Positions 24,901-35,660 of a stretch of 64,000 nt of DNA are shown piece after piece (position 1 is the stretch's first letter; the number at the start of each line of letters is the position of its first letter). The notes below the pieces were generated by a model that ran no database searches, was not told where the DNA came from, and was given only the letters and a program-made list of their open reading frames with translations. The translations under genes and the position numbers were made by a program. The DNA lies in contig VCJN01003519.1 of NCBI GenBank assembly GCA_006384855.1, forward strand, positions 34,221-98,220, read 5' to 3'. This DNA comes from Tetraselmis striata (taxonomy: Eukaryota; Chlorophyta; Chlorodendrophyceae; Chlorodendrales; Chlorodendraceae).

Positions 24901-25546
24901 CGCTGCTTCCCTGACCGCCTTGCTGAAGATGTGCCAGTCCAAGATCCGGCACCTGTTGGCGCCCAGGGTGTCGTCAGCACGTGTCCCGCCTGGTCAGCTC
25001 CTGCCGCAGAACCCCCCCCCCCCCCCCCCCCCCCCCAAACACACACCACACCCCCACCCCGGTGCCCCTACCCGATGGGTGACCTCCAGGCCGACATGCG
25101 GACGCCGGTAGGCCACCGCCCGTAGCGGAGGACTGTCGTAGCCATGCGGGTCCAAGCCCTCCTGCGGCACAGCGGTCTGTCACACAGCCGCCTGGCCTGG
25201 CGAGCCCCCGACAACCACCCCATCAGTCTCGCCACGGCGGACGCCATGCTGCAACTGCTCCCACGTTTTGACTGGCGGTCAACCGGGAGTGGGTCAACCA
25301 AGGAGGCGGACGGAAACATGAGGTGCGCAGCGCGGGAGGCGGAAGGCGGAGCGCCTTGGCAGCTAAGATGAGCCCCACGCCAACCTGGTAGTGGCTTGAC
25401 GCCGCCGCCGGTTCGAAAGGGCGGTGAAAGTAGACCTCCATGAGGCGCACCGCGCCCGCGAGCACGATCACCGCCCCGACGATCCCGGCCGGTTTGGCCA
25501 GCATAGCGCCTCGCCCGCCCGCGCGCCGGGGCAGCTGAAGCCGCAT
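21939..25546 (-). CDS. Membrane-anchored sialidase-like (BNR/Asp-box) protein
   Basis: Eleven exons join in frame (about 666 residues), 5' to 3': 25546-25385, 25161-25084, 24952-24861, 24771-24471, 24026-23795, 23708-23586, 23415-23195, 23092-22975, 22869-22700, 22575-22489, 22355-21939. The start gives a short basic N-terminus and one hydrophobic span, GIVGAVIVLAGAVRL (residues ~21-35), fitting a type II membrane anchor. A linker follows, then a six-blade sialidase fold: HASSIVQ joined to VGTGEFLAAWFAGT, DPPVPCKWQNSTWNPVL, NGPAKHKPIMLPSGVILAG and QPSLWIGDDMSVHLL. Two Asp boxes are seen, SKDKGHTW (~311) and SEDRGYTW (~368). The family hydrolyses terminal sugars from glycans or acts as a related lyase or binder; the substrate cannot be read. 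The last exon runs on past GKFGKEYSGKRGHYD to a stop at 21939, so its true 3' limit is uncertain. An alternative start lies at residue 15. Confidence 0.82.
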
Positions 25547-25728
25547 TCTGCCAGGCCGCTAGCTGCCAGAGAGAATGCCGGGATTTGGCTGCCCTGCTAT
25601 GCTCGAGCGCCTGCTGCCCCGCGTAGTGTTGGGTTTGGTCACACGGGGTAGAGTCGGGCGAAGGCCCCGCGTGGTGCCATTATTCCCGGGACGGTGCTCG
25701 TGAGTAGTAGCGACGACCACCACCACAA

Positions 25729-25982
25729 GGTACATCCCTTGTCCGCTCGGTAGAGCGGTCGTCTCGTGTGCGAGAGGTACCGGGTTCGACTCCTGGCCGA
25801 TGTATTTCGGCAATATCGGCCCGGCGTGTCCCGGGTTTACTCGGTTGATGCATTAGCCCTTCGGGGTTCGAATGAGGCAATGGTCTATGGGCTATGCCAG
25901 ACCTACGACTGCAGTTGGCGCACGAGGTCAAGCGCTGGGGCGGCTTCGGCCGATGTCCCGGGGCGAACTTTACTTTACTTTT
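25729..25982 (+). mobile_element. tRNA-derived SINE, copy 1
   Basis: The head resembles a tRNA with an A-box-like GCTCGGTAGAGCGG and a B-box-like GGGTTCGACTCC. The body contains TTGATGCATTAGCCCTTCGG and GGCGCACGAGGTCAAG, and the tail is TTTACTTTACTTTTACC. Perfect 10-bp target duplications ACCACCACAA flank it (25719-25728 and 25983-25992). The same body and tail recur in reverse at 60812-61080. RNA polymerase III transcription and LINE-driven copying are inferred from the class. It is not an ordinary tRNA gene because the arms and length do not close into a standard cloverleaf. Confidence 0.8.
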
Positions 25983-26051
25983 ACCACCACAAAAGCACTA
26001 CGTACCTGGTAGTACCAGTACTGTGTACGGGATGCGGGCAGCATTTATAGT

Positions 26052-26182
26052 CGGCTTGCTGTGTTGATTTTTTAGTACTACTTTAAGCAGTAGTGGATTT
26101 TTTTCCCCGCCCCCGGGACAGGACTGGCGTGAATTACAAAAAAGGCAGTTCCCCAGAATTAGAAAATCAACACAGCAAGCCG
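26052..26182. repeat. Perfect 20-bp inverted repeat with 91-bp spacer
   Basis: CGGCTTGCTGTGTTGATTTT at 26052-26071 is repeated exactly in inverse at 26163-26182. The spacer contains the sequence that also appears, inverted, on the far side of the LINE (30873-30912). Confidence 0.85.
26129..26168 (+). repeat. Left inverted flank of the LINE
   Basis: About 40 bp containing GAATTACAAAAAAGGCAG and TTCCCCAGAATTAGAAAAT. Its reverse complement is found at 30873-30912 with one or two differences. Confidence 0.8.
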
Positions 26183-26189
26183 CCTAAAA

Positions 26190-29100
26190 GCGGCCCGCAT
26201 CCCGCATAAGGCGGGATGGATGAGTGATGCGCACACAGTTCAGAGTCCGGGCCACGCGAGCACGTGTGTGTGTGGGTGATCCTCGGACGTGCTGATCAGC
26301 TTCAGCAACGGGATGGCAGACGAATCTGCGCCGTCCGATGAGGCAGCGAGCGCGCTCTCGAGCGGCCATTAAGCTCAGGACCCCGAGGAAATCTCTTGCG
26401 AGCAAAGGCCTCCTGGTGAGCCCGGGTGATGCACCGAGTGCCCCGCGATGAGAGGGCACCCCGATCCGCAGCCAAGCATGCGATACCACGCACTGTGCGG
26501 TGCACCCCCTTGCTCACCTCACCCACTGTGCCGAAGACCATGCCCGTGTACTCCGACATATCCAGGATGTCTCGAAGAGGACCCTTCTGTCCGGGCTCTG
26601 TGTTGTGCCACGCCGCATCCCGCGCAGCCAACCCCCGTTGTATGTCGCCCAACAGGGAGCGCTCAAACCGATCCACAGCCGTGGCCCGGGGCACTGAAGT
26701 GTACTTGACCCCGTACCGCATAGTCTTGAACTCCAGCAGCGTGGACTTCAAGCTCCGGGGATCATAGCTCCCGGTCACGACGTTGAACGCCGGAAGGGAG
26801 AGCTCTGCGTCCGGCACTAGGTCCTTGAGTTCATCCCTGGGTACGGTGTTGCCGAGAGGCACTGCCTGCTGGAACAAGTCATCCACCTCCCGCCGTACCG
26901 CGATACCTAGGTCGTGAACACAGTGATCGCGGAAGGCATCTGCGATAGCGTCGTGCTGTACACGCCAGTGAGCGTCTCCAGGCGCCGGGAGGTTCATGAG
27001 CGCGTCGCCGTATAGATCAACAATGACGGGGTTGTGCTCCGTCGAGGGCAGAATGATCTGGCACCCAACCACCGGGGCCAAGCACGGGCTAGGCAGAAAG
27101 AAGTACCCGGCAGCGACCTCCCGCAGCTCATGCGGAGTCACGGCTGTCCGCGCGGTGGGGATGGCCACTGTCCACATGCCTGACGCCGCGTCGAGCTGGT
27201 TGAACAAGATCCGTTCCCTACATGTGGCAGGGAGAGCGCACACCTCATTTCGAAGCCGAGAGCTGTTGGCCTGGTCTAGAAATGCCGTGAGCTCCTTTTG
27301 CGAGCCCGACGCAGCCTCCACTTCCCGCTCCATCTGGCGTGCATCTGCGTCGCCAAGATGGCCAACGGTAGCCGCTTGGAGGCGGCCCCACGCCTCGCGC
27401 ATCTCCGCGGCGTAGCTGTCCGACCCATGAGCATCGTTGAGGAAGTGGTCATACTGGCGGGCGGAAGAATTTGCGTTGAAGCTGCCTCGGCCAAGTACGG
27501 ACCCGAGCTGTGGGTCGAAGAAACCAGGGGTAGGGGTGTTGGTGCCGGAGTTCCTAGTTAGGAACCTTGGGAGGATGGCATTCATGCAGCCGATGAAGGC
27601 GGCATCACGAACGGTAGTCATGCGGCGGATGCCAGCTCCCTTCAATCGAGTAGGGAGGTGAAGCATGTTGCGCGCCCTGGCCACTGCATCCTCGCTCAAG
27701 GTAGCCACCTCCGCTGCCATGGGGTCGGGGTCGTGCAAAAGCTCCGCCAAGAAATCGGTGACCACCGGATTGGTGTCGGTGCCGTACGTGGAGGGATCAA
27801 AAGAGACCCCTAGCACCCGTTCGACCGCCGCGAGGATGGTGGCATCCACCGCCTCCGCAAAGGCCTCCACCTCGGACGGAAGACAATTGCGGAGCCAATA
27901 CCCCGCCTTGTGTTGCATGCAATGCTTGAGCAGGGCCCATGCGTGGTGATGCAAGGCGTGGGTGTACCGACGGCTGGGCTTGGCAGACGGAAGCTTGCTC
28001 AGGCTAGCGTCCACCTCCTCTCGTAGCTCCTCCGCCTTGCCGCGCATGTACGCCTGCACATACTCTGGCGATCCGAGCGGCACGTTCAGGACCGCGATGC
28101 CGTGATGGCCATCTAGCTCGGGCCACTCGATGTCGGCCGGAGCCTCACGCCGCGCGGCCTCCATGTCAGCGTTGTACGCCTGCATCTTGTCGAAGCGCAC
28201 CTCAAGCCCCACGGACGCCTTGATGGACGTGCGTGCGGAAGGCGTGAAGAGCCGGCCAAACGTGCTCCGGAAGGCCCAGCAAAAATCCATCGTCGGCGCT
28301 GAAGCGCGCCGCCCCGTCATTGACCTCCAACGTGGTATCACACTGCTGCACCTCGGGGTGAATCGCGACGCAAAAGGAAGTCGTGGCCAAAGGTGCGCCC
28401 TGTTGCACGCCGTCCTCCGACCGCAGAGGGGCGGACCGCCGGTCGTCCACGACCAGGTACGAATCCGTGGAGAGGGAGGCTAGGAGCGCAGGGATGACAG
28501 GGTGTAGTGGAGAGCAATCGATGTGGCGCTGGATGATGGTGCGGCGCCATGCCTCGTTGTAAGCGTTGCGAAGGTCTGTGTGGACGATGACGGCACGTGG
28601 GCCAAGCTTCTCGGCGATGAGCCGGACGCCGTGGATGAGCACAGAGTCGCCCGCGGGAATGTCAACGCCGAGCTGAGATGGAGCGAGCACCGACACGTAT
28701 GCCTCCTTCATGTTGTCCACCACTGCCCGCTCCGCTGCGCGCCGCTCCGCCTCCCCGACTGCCACAGGCCGCACGTCCGGGGCCCTCCCCTCGCCTAGCT
28801 TCTTGACAGGTGCCACGAGCCTAGCAGAGGCGAAGAGCCGGTTGAACCACCCGGGCAGGCGACCTTGGAGGTACATGGAGGCAACCTCCGACATGGCGCG
28901 GACTGCCGCGGGCCCAGACGCCGGGGCGTATTCGCCCACCAAGCAGCGGAGATACTCGTTGCGCATGCCTGAGGGCCCCGCCGCCACGTGCTGCTTGAGT
29001 TGCTGGTACGGCACGCGCATGTCCACCGTCAGGGCGGCCTCGTCCACCGGAATGTCATACGCGGCGTCTGGGATCGGGTGGCTACGGGACGGATGCTTGT

Positions 29101-30740
29101 CGCGCAGCTGGGCGAGGATAGCAGGATCGGACAAGTCGCCCATACCCTTAGAAGATAGTCGGCCCGCCGCTCGGGAGAGCTCTCCGTCCTCCACCAACGC
29201 CACAACGGTGTCCGCGGTGCCCACGAGCAGCGCCGCAAAGAGATCGGCGTCCGTCCGACGCTGGCGGGCATGTCCGGTGTAGAACGCCTCAGTGCGCGCG
29301 TCGTCCCATGAGCGCAAGAGTTCGGTCATGCGCCTCTCCGCGAAAGCGCGGAAGCGCCACGCCAACGCTTGTAGCCGCCGCCGTCCGCCTCGGCTCGGGG
29401 CCCTAAGCAACAATTGCGGCAGCAGGTACTTCCACTTAAGCGCCCTATCCAACACCACGGGGTCATCGGCCTCCATCGCCGCCACCACCCGCTCATTCAC
29501 GCAGCGTTGTGCCTCCGCCCACGCTTCTTGAAAGTCAATAGGCACCGCCGTCTCCATGGACATCTCCGCCGGCATGTGCACCATGTCCACATCGGAGAGG
29601 TGGTCCACCGCACCCCACCCCACCCCGTCGCCGGCTGGAGATGGGCGAGTAGGGGGGGGGCGGATACCGGGCCCGTGAGGCCTGGCTACCGGGGTGCCCG
29701 GCCGGTGCACCTACCTCTGGCGGCGTGGGGGCAACAACCGGGGGCGCTGCGACGCCCCGGAACGCAGCGACGGACGGCAGTGCGGGCGACGGCAGTACTG
29801 ACGATTGTCCTGCTCCACCGGCGCGGCGCGCCCCCCGACGGCGGTGCCGGTCGGCAAGCACGGCGCGCGCCTTGGCTAGCCACGCGGCGGCGATCTCGGT
29901 GAAAGCCAACACGTCGGCCGGGTGGTGCCTGACGCGGGCGGGTTGGAGCGACCTGGCTGCGGTGTCAATCCTCGGCGCCCACGCGGCGCCCGCGGCGACG
30001 CCAGCGACTGAAAGCGCGTCGGCGACTGTCCAAGCCGCTGCCGGCGCTACGCCCCGCCGCGCCGGCCCGCTGCCGTGTAGCCTAGAATGCAGGCGGGCGA
30101 GAGCATCGAGGCCGGTGAGCGCTAGGCCGCGGTTGCCGCCGCGCGGCCGCGGCTGGGGCCGCTCGGAGACTTCCTGGCCGGTCGGAGCGCCATCGTGATC
30201 GCGCTGCGACGCGCCGGGCTCCGAGATACTGCTGAAAGTACTGCGGCGAGGCGACGACATAGGCGAGGCAGCGCGCGCGCCGGTCGTGCTTGCCGCGCCC
30301 GTCGCGGACTCGGGACTCGACGACCGGCTCACCGCCTGGGCGTACGTGGGAGCCGGCGGGGCGGCAACCGCGGGCGGGCTCGGCCTTGGCTGGGTGGCGT
30401 CGGGTGCACTGCCGCTGGACGGTGTTGCCGCGGGCGACGCTCCCGCCGCACGCGATGTGCCGGGGCTGCCTGATATACTGGACGATGTAATGGGGGGAGG
30501 CGGCGACCCGGGGTCAACGGCGCGTTCTGCCGCACCATCGTCGGAAGGCGCAGACATCGCGCGGCGCCCCGCCGGATACAAGCGACCCGCCACAGCTCGG
30601 GCATAACGGTGACGTCGCGTGGGAGGGGGTTCAGGGCAGCTACGCGATCTGGGCGGCGGGTGAGGCATGGCGACACACGGCCCCGCAGCGCCTCCGGGGC
30701 CGCTGGGTGGGTGGGGCCGGGTGGGTGGAGGGCCTTATAC
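26190..30740 (-). mobile_element. Non-LTR retrotransposon (LINE) with RT and RLE-like domain
   Basis: Three successive overlapping frames on the minus strand cover 30668-29535, 29710-28202 and 28341-26302, so about two frame changes separate parts of one long protein. The first part is a Pro/Ala/Ser-rich N-terminus. The second and the start of the third hold the reverse transcriptase: GPSGMRNEYL, DLRNAYNEAW, GVQQGAPLA and the active-site FSADDGFLLG, then LEVRFDKMQAY. LPTRLKGAGIRRM is the usual thumb-side motif. The C-terminal part has GDAHWRVQHDAIADAFRDH followed by DPRSLKSTLLEFKTMRYG, which fits a restriction-like endonuclease of the PD-(D/E)xK type. This places it with R2-like or related LINEs rather than AP-endonuclease LINEs (inference). 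The first change probably lies at the C-run opposite 29653-29660. Element ends are not exact. It may have supplied machinery for the SINE, but no shared tail was verified. Confidence 0.72.
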
Positions 30741-30872
30741 TTCACGGGACAGTTCACGGGACAGGACTGGCACCAGTGAAACCCTTGTGGATTTGCTACT
30801 GCCCTTCTTGAAATTCAAGCAGGCGGTAGTCGTAATCCTAACACTGTGTGCCCGCCACTGCTACCAGAGCTA

Positions 30873-30912
30873 ATTTTCTAATTCTGGGGAACTGCCCTTT
30901 TTGTAATTCACA
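30873..30912 (-). repeat. Right inverted flank of the LINE
   Basis: Contains TTTTCTAATTCTGGGGAAC then TGCCCTTTTTGTAATTCAC, the inverse of 26129-26168. The pair brackets the whole RT element. A short direct match GGGACAGGACTGGC also occurs at both sides (about 26115 and 30757). Confidence 0.8.
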
Positions 30913-30949
30913 CCAGAGTCGCTACCGGTAGAGACAAATGCTGACGATC

Positions 30950-31321
30950 TGAACGTGTTTATTATGGGGTTTCCCAGCGACAATTGAACTGTCCGAGTAG
31001 TGCGACCCGTACGGTATGATAGTGGTTTCAACCAGGGTTGGGCTGCAATCCACTTTCCAGTACTGCAGGCAGGCTGCAGTAGCACTGAAAATGTTGATTA
31101 TAGGGAAGGGCGGGACAGAGAAGGGCATATATGTGGGGCACTTTGAATAACTGCACTGCAGCCCCTTTTCGGGAAGTCCTGCAGGCTGCAGTGCAGTAGC
31201 TTAACTGCAGGCTACATTTTCTGCAGTCTGCAGTGCAGTAGATACTGCAGCCCAACCCTGGTTTCAACCGGTTAGGTTACCGGTACCATCGGTTTTCAGT
31301 ACGGGCTGCCCCACCATCGAT
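30950..31321 (+). mobile_element. Partial terminal repeat of the short LTR-type element, with insert
   Basis: Sequence with TATGGGGTTTCCCAGCGAC, GCGACCCGTACGGTA and GGTTACCGGTACCATCGG matches the terminal repeats at 31326 and 33518. It is split by a small DNA transposon (31033-31260) and lies directly before the complete copy. It is a fossil remnant of the same family. Confidence 0.75.
31033..31260. mobile_element. MITE of hAT type
   Basis: A 228-bp insert with perfect 15-bp terminal inverted repeats CAGGGTTGGGCTGCA and 8-bp target duplications GTTTCAAC (31025-31032 and 31261-31268). CAGGG ends and an 8-bp duplication are hAT hallmarks. The inside is full of CTGCAGTGCAG-type palindromes and has no coding capacity. 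The perfect ends and duplication suggest a fairly recent insertion, younger than the host repeat. Confidence 0.88.
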
Positions 31322-31325
31322 TGCA

Positions 31326-33741
31326 TGTTGCAATTATCTATAAACGTGTTTATGGGGTTTCCCAACAATTTAATTGTCCCAGTGCGACCCGCCGTACGGT
31401 CAGTTGGTGGTTTCAACCGGTTAGGCTACCGGTACCATGCATCGGGTTTCAGTGCGGGCTGCCCCACCGCCCGTGAGTCCTGCGGTCCCAGTCGGGGAGG
31501 TACTTAGGACAGCCACCACCAGCTCGTCTGCCATCTTCCAGCACGGTGCCTTCGCTCGGCAGCGGCTTCGCGTACTTGTGCGCAAGAGGGTCACATAGGC
31601 TGAACAAGTCCGCACCGAGTTTCACCATCCGGTAGTGAGTCGTCGTGCCGCGCACATGCGTTAAAACGTTAGGCAACGACCCTAGGTTACTCGGTAGTGT
31701 GGTTTCCCTACTCGTGCGCCGAAAGTCGTTTTCCGTTTTGTCTTGGCTTTGCAGTTGGGACGACGTTTTCGGGTAGCGATGCACACAACAAGGGATTGGA
31801 GCTGGGGGTCCCCGTTGGAGGCGGGGGGGGGGGGGGGGGGGGGGGGGGTTAAACCCCAACACCCGCCGAAGTCGAGTCTCAGTTGAGGCCTTCGGGGCTC
31901 CCGCAGTTGAGCATCTCTCACAACAGTCAACTCTTGAAGTTATTAGGTGAGGTGGACGCGCTCATCATCGGCACGATGGCCGCTGCTAGCTAGTCACGGT
32001 TGTCAACGACGACAACTACGCCTACCGCAACAAATCGGCGCGGATGGAAGAGGACGTCCGTGTTGTGGGGGCGGCCACTTACCGTCCCGCAAGACACTTC
32101 AACCCGGTCCGCGTGCTGGACATGTCCTCGCAAAGGGGCGTCGTGGCATTAACGGCCGTTTCACACTATGGTTTTCCGTAACTACTCGCTAATTGGTCCG
32201 TTACGGGGGTGGCGCCGCTCATGCGCCGATGTTTTGAGAGGGTTCGTTGCCCTCGCCCTAATCGTGTTGCAACAACGTTTGTTGTGGTCGCGGTGGGAGG
32301 CGTTTGCGCGGCTACTCGTCCTGGCGCGTCTCCGGCGCCTCCTATTGCAACGTCGTCGTCACAAGGACCACGACAACCTGCCGCTGCTCGCCGGGGGGGG
32401 AGCTCAACCACATGTCGTGATTGACGTCTCGTGGTTATCGTAACTACCCCTGTCCGATTTCGGGTTTGGAACCTCGGCGACCGTCGCTGGTTCAGTAGTA
32501 GCGGCGGCCGCCTCGTCGTCACTCTCGTTCCGACATATCATTGGCATCGTTACAAGCCGGCAGACGTTACAAGGGCCTCTACACCGACCAACCCGCTCCC
32601 GCCGTCACGACATCTCATATGTGACAACACGAGCTGCCTGCCGGGGGACAGCTCCGCCACCTAACGCGACTTGTGCATTTCGTGCGTGGCGTAATCATAA
32701 GCCTACGACTTGTAAGATGGTCGGCAGCCGTCGCTGGTGCTACATTACAACGGCAGCCGCCACACCGCACTCCGCGAAGCAAGACCCGCGGCGACTACTT
32801 ACCTATAGTCGGCGGGCCTTCTGCGACGTCGCCGACAACCAGCCCCGACACACTTAAGAGCCGGTACAACACGATCACACTAGGTCCCACGTTCCCGCGC
32901 CCCTAAGCGTCGTGCATGTCACCCGCCGCCCTTCACGCGAGGCGGCGAGACGGCCACTCCCGGTGATGGCAGCGGCCTTACACCGCCGTCATCGCGCGGG
33001 GTTGCGTGTGCACCCCTTGTAACGTGCATCGCCAGTACAAGTGCTGCGTTACCATCGCGTCGCGTACACCGTACCAATACTTCATTTGGTTGTACGCGGC
33101 GCGCTCGCGCGCCCGTGCACGCAGCTGTACTCGTCATGCTGGTCGCTATGCCGCTGCTCCGCTAGGCACTCGTCGCCAACTTGGCCGTTTGTACTGGCAT
33201 GCAATTCCAGCTCGTTCGGCACGCCACCACGGCCCGCGGCAAATGTTGTAGGGCGCCGTCGGGAGACGGCGCCTTAATTTCGCGACACGTCCGGCTTATG
33301 TCGAGCCGGCGTTCGCGCCGTCAATATCTCCCGTCCGCATATATTCTGCGCCTGCGCCTCGATCGAGGTTCCTAACCTGTCGGCGCAAACCCCTTCCACG
33401 GCTCATCAAGACCCCATCAAGATCCTCCGCCTTCGTCTAGTCGGCACGCCTGCCGACTACCCCGCTGGCAGTTGTAAACGAACCGCGTGTAAACTGGCAA
33501 AACCCGACTCAATTGCATGTTGAAATGATCTAAACGATTTTATGGGGTTTCCCAACAATTTGACCGTCCTAGTGCGACCCGTACGGTCGGTCTGTCGGTG
33601 GTTTCAACCGGTTGGGTTACCGGTACCATTGGGTTTTTGCACGGGTTGCCTCACCGCCCGCGAGCCATGCGCTCCCGGCCGGGGAGCTATATAGGACAGC
33701 CACCAGCAGCTCGTCTGCCATCTTCCAACTCGCTGCCTTCG
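31326..33741 (+). mobile_element. Short non-autonomous LTR-type element, copy A (fossil)
   Basis: Direct terminal repeats of about 225 bp lie at 31326-31554 and 33518-33741, both starting TGTTG and sharing ATGGGGTTTCCCAACAATTT, GGTTTCAACCGGTT and AGCTCGTCTGCCATCTTCCA. The right repeat has a TATA-like GCTATATAGG. The ~2 kb interior matches the interior of copy B (50142-52432) along its length but no gag or polymerase domain is recognised, so it looks like a non-autonomous (TRIM/LARD-like) member. The two terminal repeats differ at perhaps one base in seven by eye, so the insertion is not young. A 26-base G-run (31823-31848) lies inside. Confidence 0.7.
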
Positions 33742-35070
33742 GTAGGCGCCCGCCGCCAAGCAGCGGCTCACCAAGAGCGGAGGATATTGGGTGCGGCAGG
33801 ACCGGCGGGACCACCCCCACCTCCACGTGGTGGGCGTTGGTAGCCCCAAAGACCCATACCCGGCCGGGCGCGGCTGGGGGCTGAGCGGGGTGGCCGATTG
33901 TGGCGAGTCCTTGGATGCTGTGATGACCGGGGAGCCCTACGGGGGGCTTTTTAAGTAATACTCATAGTCATGGTAGCGCTTGTTGGCGCCGCCGGGCAGC
34001 AGCCCTGTACGGGGGGCTGCTAAAAATAATTCATGTACGACCTCGGCCTTGCGTCGGCCTCTCCGAGATCCGCCTATGGGTGGGGAGGGGGTATGTACGA
34101 CTCGGACGGGGGCAGCCTACTTGCGAGGGCTGTTCGAAATAAAATTGCGTTCTCGTACCTCGGTACGACCCGCGACCGACCTGCAGAAGATCTGGCGTAC
34201 CCCCCACCCGTATGTGTTCCACCTGTGAATCACTCGAATCCCGGCCTAGTACAGCGGAGTCTTCGGCGGTGCCATGCGGCCGACCCGTTCGGAACACCCG
34301 GGAAACCCTCAGCCGTCCGTGAGAGCGGGCGAGGGCGGCGAGCGCGAGCACTGTGAGATTCAGATGTGACATACAGGTGACGAAGCACTACTACTAGCGA
34401 CTATTATTTATCCGTGAAGGCTGCTGCTGGTGGCGGCACGTCCATCCAGTTACGTGCGAGTACATCCGGCGTTATTGCCGGCGGGCGATAAATCCTTTTT
34501 GTCATCATTCTGGTAGTCGTACCAGCCCGGTGAAGCGTACATGGCACTGACGTACAAGGTACAAGGTTGTCCGTGTAGTACCGGGTAGTACGCGATATAT
34601 TTATGACGCCGGTACCGGGGATGTAGTACCCGGTACCCGGTACCCGGGCACGAACCCTAGTCGTCCTGTGGATAAGTACGACTATTAGTACATGGGAGCG
34701 CAAATCGCAGCCGTACGTATTTGGTAACACTGGGGAATTTGCAGTACTAGTACTGCTGATCGGGCCTGCCAGCCGTCCGATCAAAGGTCATCAGATGGGC
34801 GGTTTGGCTGCCATGTTTTGCCAAAGAGTGCTCACGTTACATAAATATTCGCGAGGGGGAGGGCGGGGGCAGGCAGCGGTTTGCCGAAGAATGATTGAAT
34901 TACAATATTCGCGACAGCTGCCATCGGGGGATGTGGCCCGGGGGGGGGGGGGGGGGGGGGGGTGCGGGGGCGGGGGGACCACGCCCGCCCCGCCCCCCCC
35001 CGCCCCCCCTCGCCGCCAGCCGCTCCCGCCTGGGGGGGGGGGGGGGGGGGGGGGGTAAAGGGGGCGGGGG
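33742..35070. other. No gene seen; short repeats and G-runs
   Basis: Contains a small direct duplication around TACGGGGGGCT (about 33937 and 34009), a cluster of GGTACC and CCGGTACC palindromes at 34540-34650, and two G-runs near 34941-34962 and 35034-35055. No coding exon is convincing. Confidence 0.4.
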
Positions 35071-35660
35071 CTACTGCTTGTTCTTGTTCTTGCGTGCCCG
35101 GGGGACCCTCCGCTTCGACGATCTCGCTGCCTCCGCCTCCGCCTCCGCCTCCGCCTCCGCCTGCGCCTCCGACTCCGCCTCCGACTCCGCGACCGTCAGT
35201 TTCTTACCTCGGCGTTTCTTCACTGGCCTCTTCCGCTTCTTGTCATCCGTCAGTGTCTTCACCACCCCGGGAGGCTGTGCCGTCGACGACGCCGCCATGA
35301 GCTTCCTTACCTTGGCGTCGGGACGCCCCCTGTGCCCAGACACCCACAACAAGCCACAATCGTTTCGCCTTTAAGCGGCTGAGGATGCGGCCTCCTCGGC
35401 CACCACGAGTTGCGCCGCTGGCACTGTGGAAGCCTTGGCGTTGAGGTGGGCCTTACGGCGCTCCCGGACGAACCTGCGCGCGGCACAAGTTAGCCACGAG
35501 TGGGTGCGTGCTAATGCGGAGGATGGAGTGTTTTGTTGCGCGCCCACCTTGTCACGGGTTTCCTCATGTCTTTCTCGTCCTCCTCGATGCCGGCGGCGCG
35601 GACACGCGAGACAACAAGGCTCGCCGCCCACTTTTGCCCGGGGGGGCGAGGTCGGCCATG
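35071..35660 (-). CDS. Uncharacterised basic protein with nuclear-type signal, 3' part
   Basis: One exon ending at 35548 carries SRVRAAGIEEDEKDMRKPVT and splices cleanly (AG|G) to an exon starting at 35473 with FVRERRKAHLNAKASTVPAA. That frame stops at 35371. A further open frame 35352-35071 on the same strand has GRPDAKVRKLMAAS, KKRKRPVKKRRGKK, an Ala-Glu repeat and a basic end KNKNKQ before a stop; an acceptor at 35329/35330 could make it the last exon. The KR-rich block looks like a nuclear localisation signal. No family is recognised, and a transposon origin is possible given the setting. The 5' part is not resolved because a G-run (35679-35698) precedes it. Confidence 0.35.

Noticed and set aside
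25740-25810. Functional tRNA gene
   Set aside because: A- and B-box-like motifs are present but no standard anticodon loop or acceptor stem forms, and the unit has a SINE body, tail and target duplications.
28202-30606. Plus-strand open frames across the LINE
   Set aside because: Shadows of the minus-strand reverse-transcriptase reading, which carries the family motifs.
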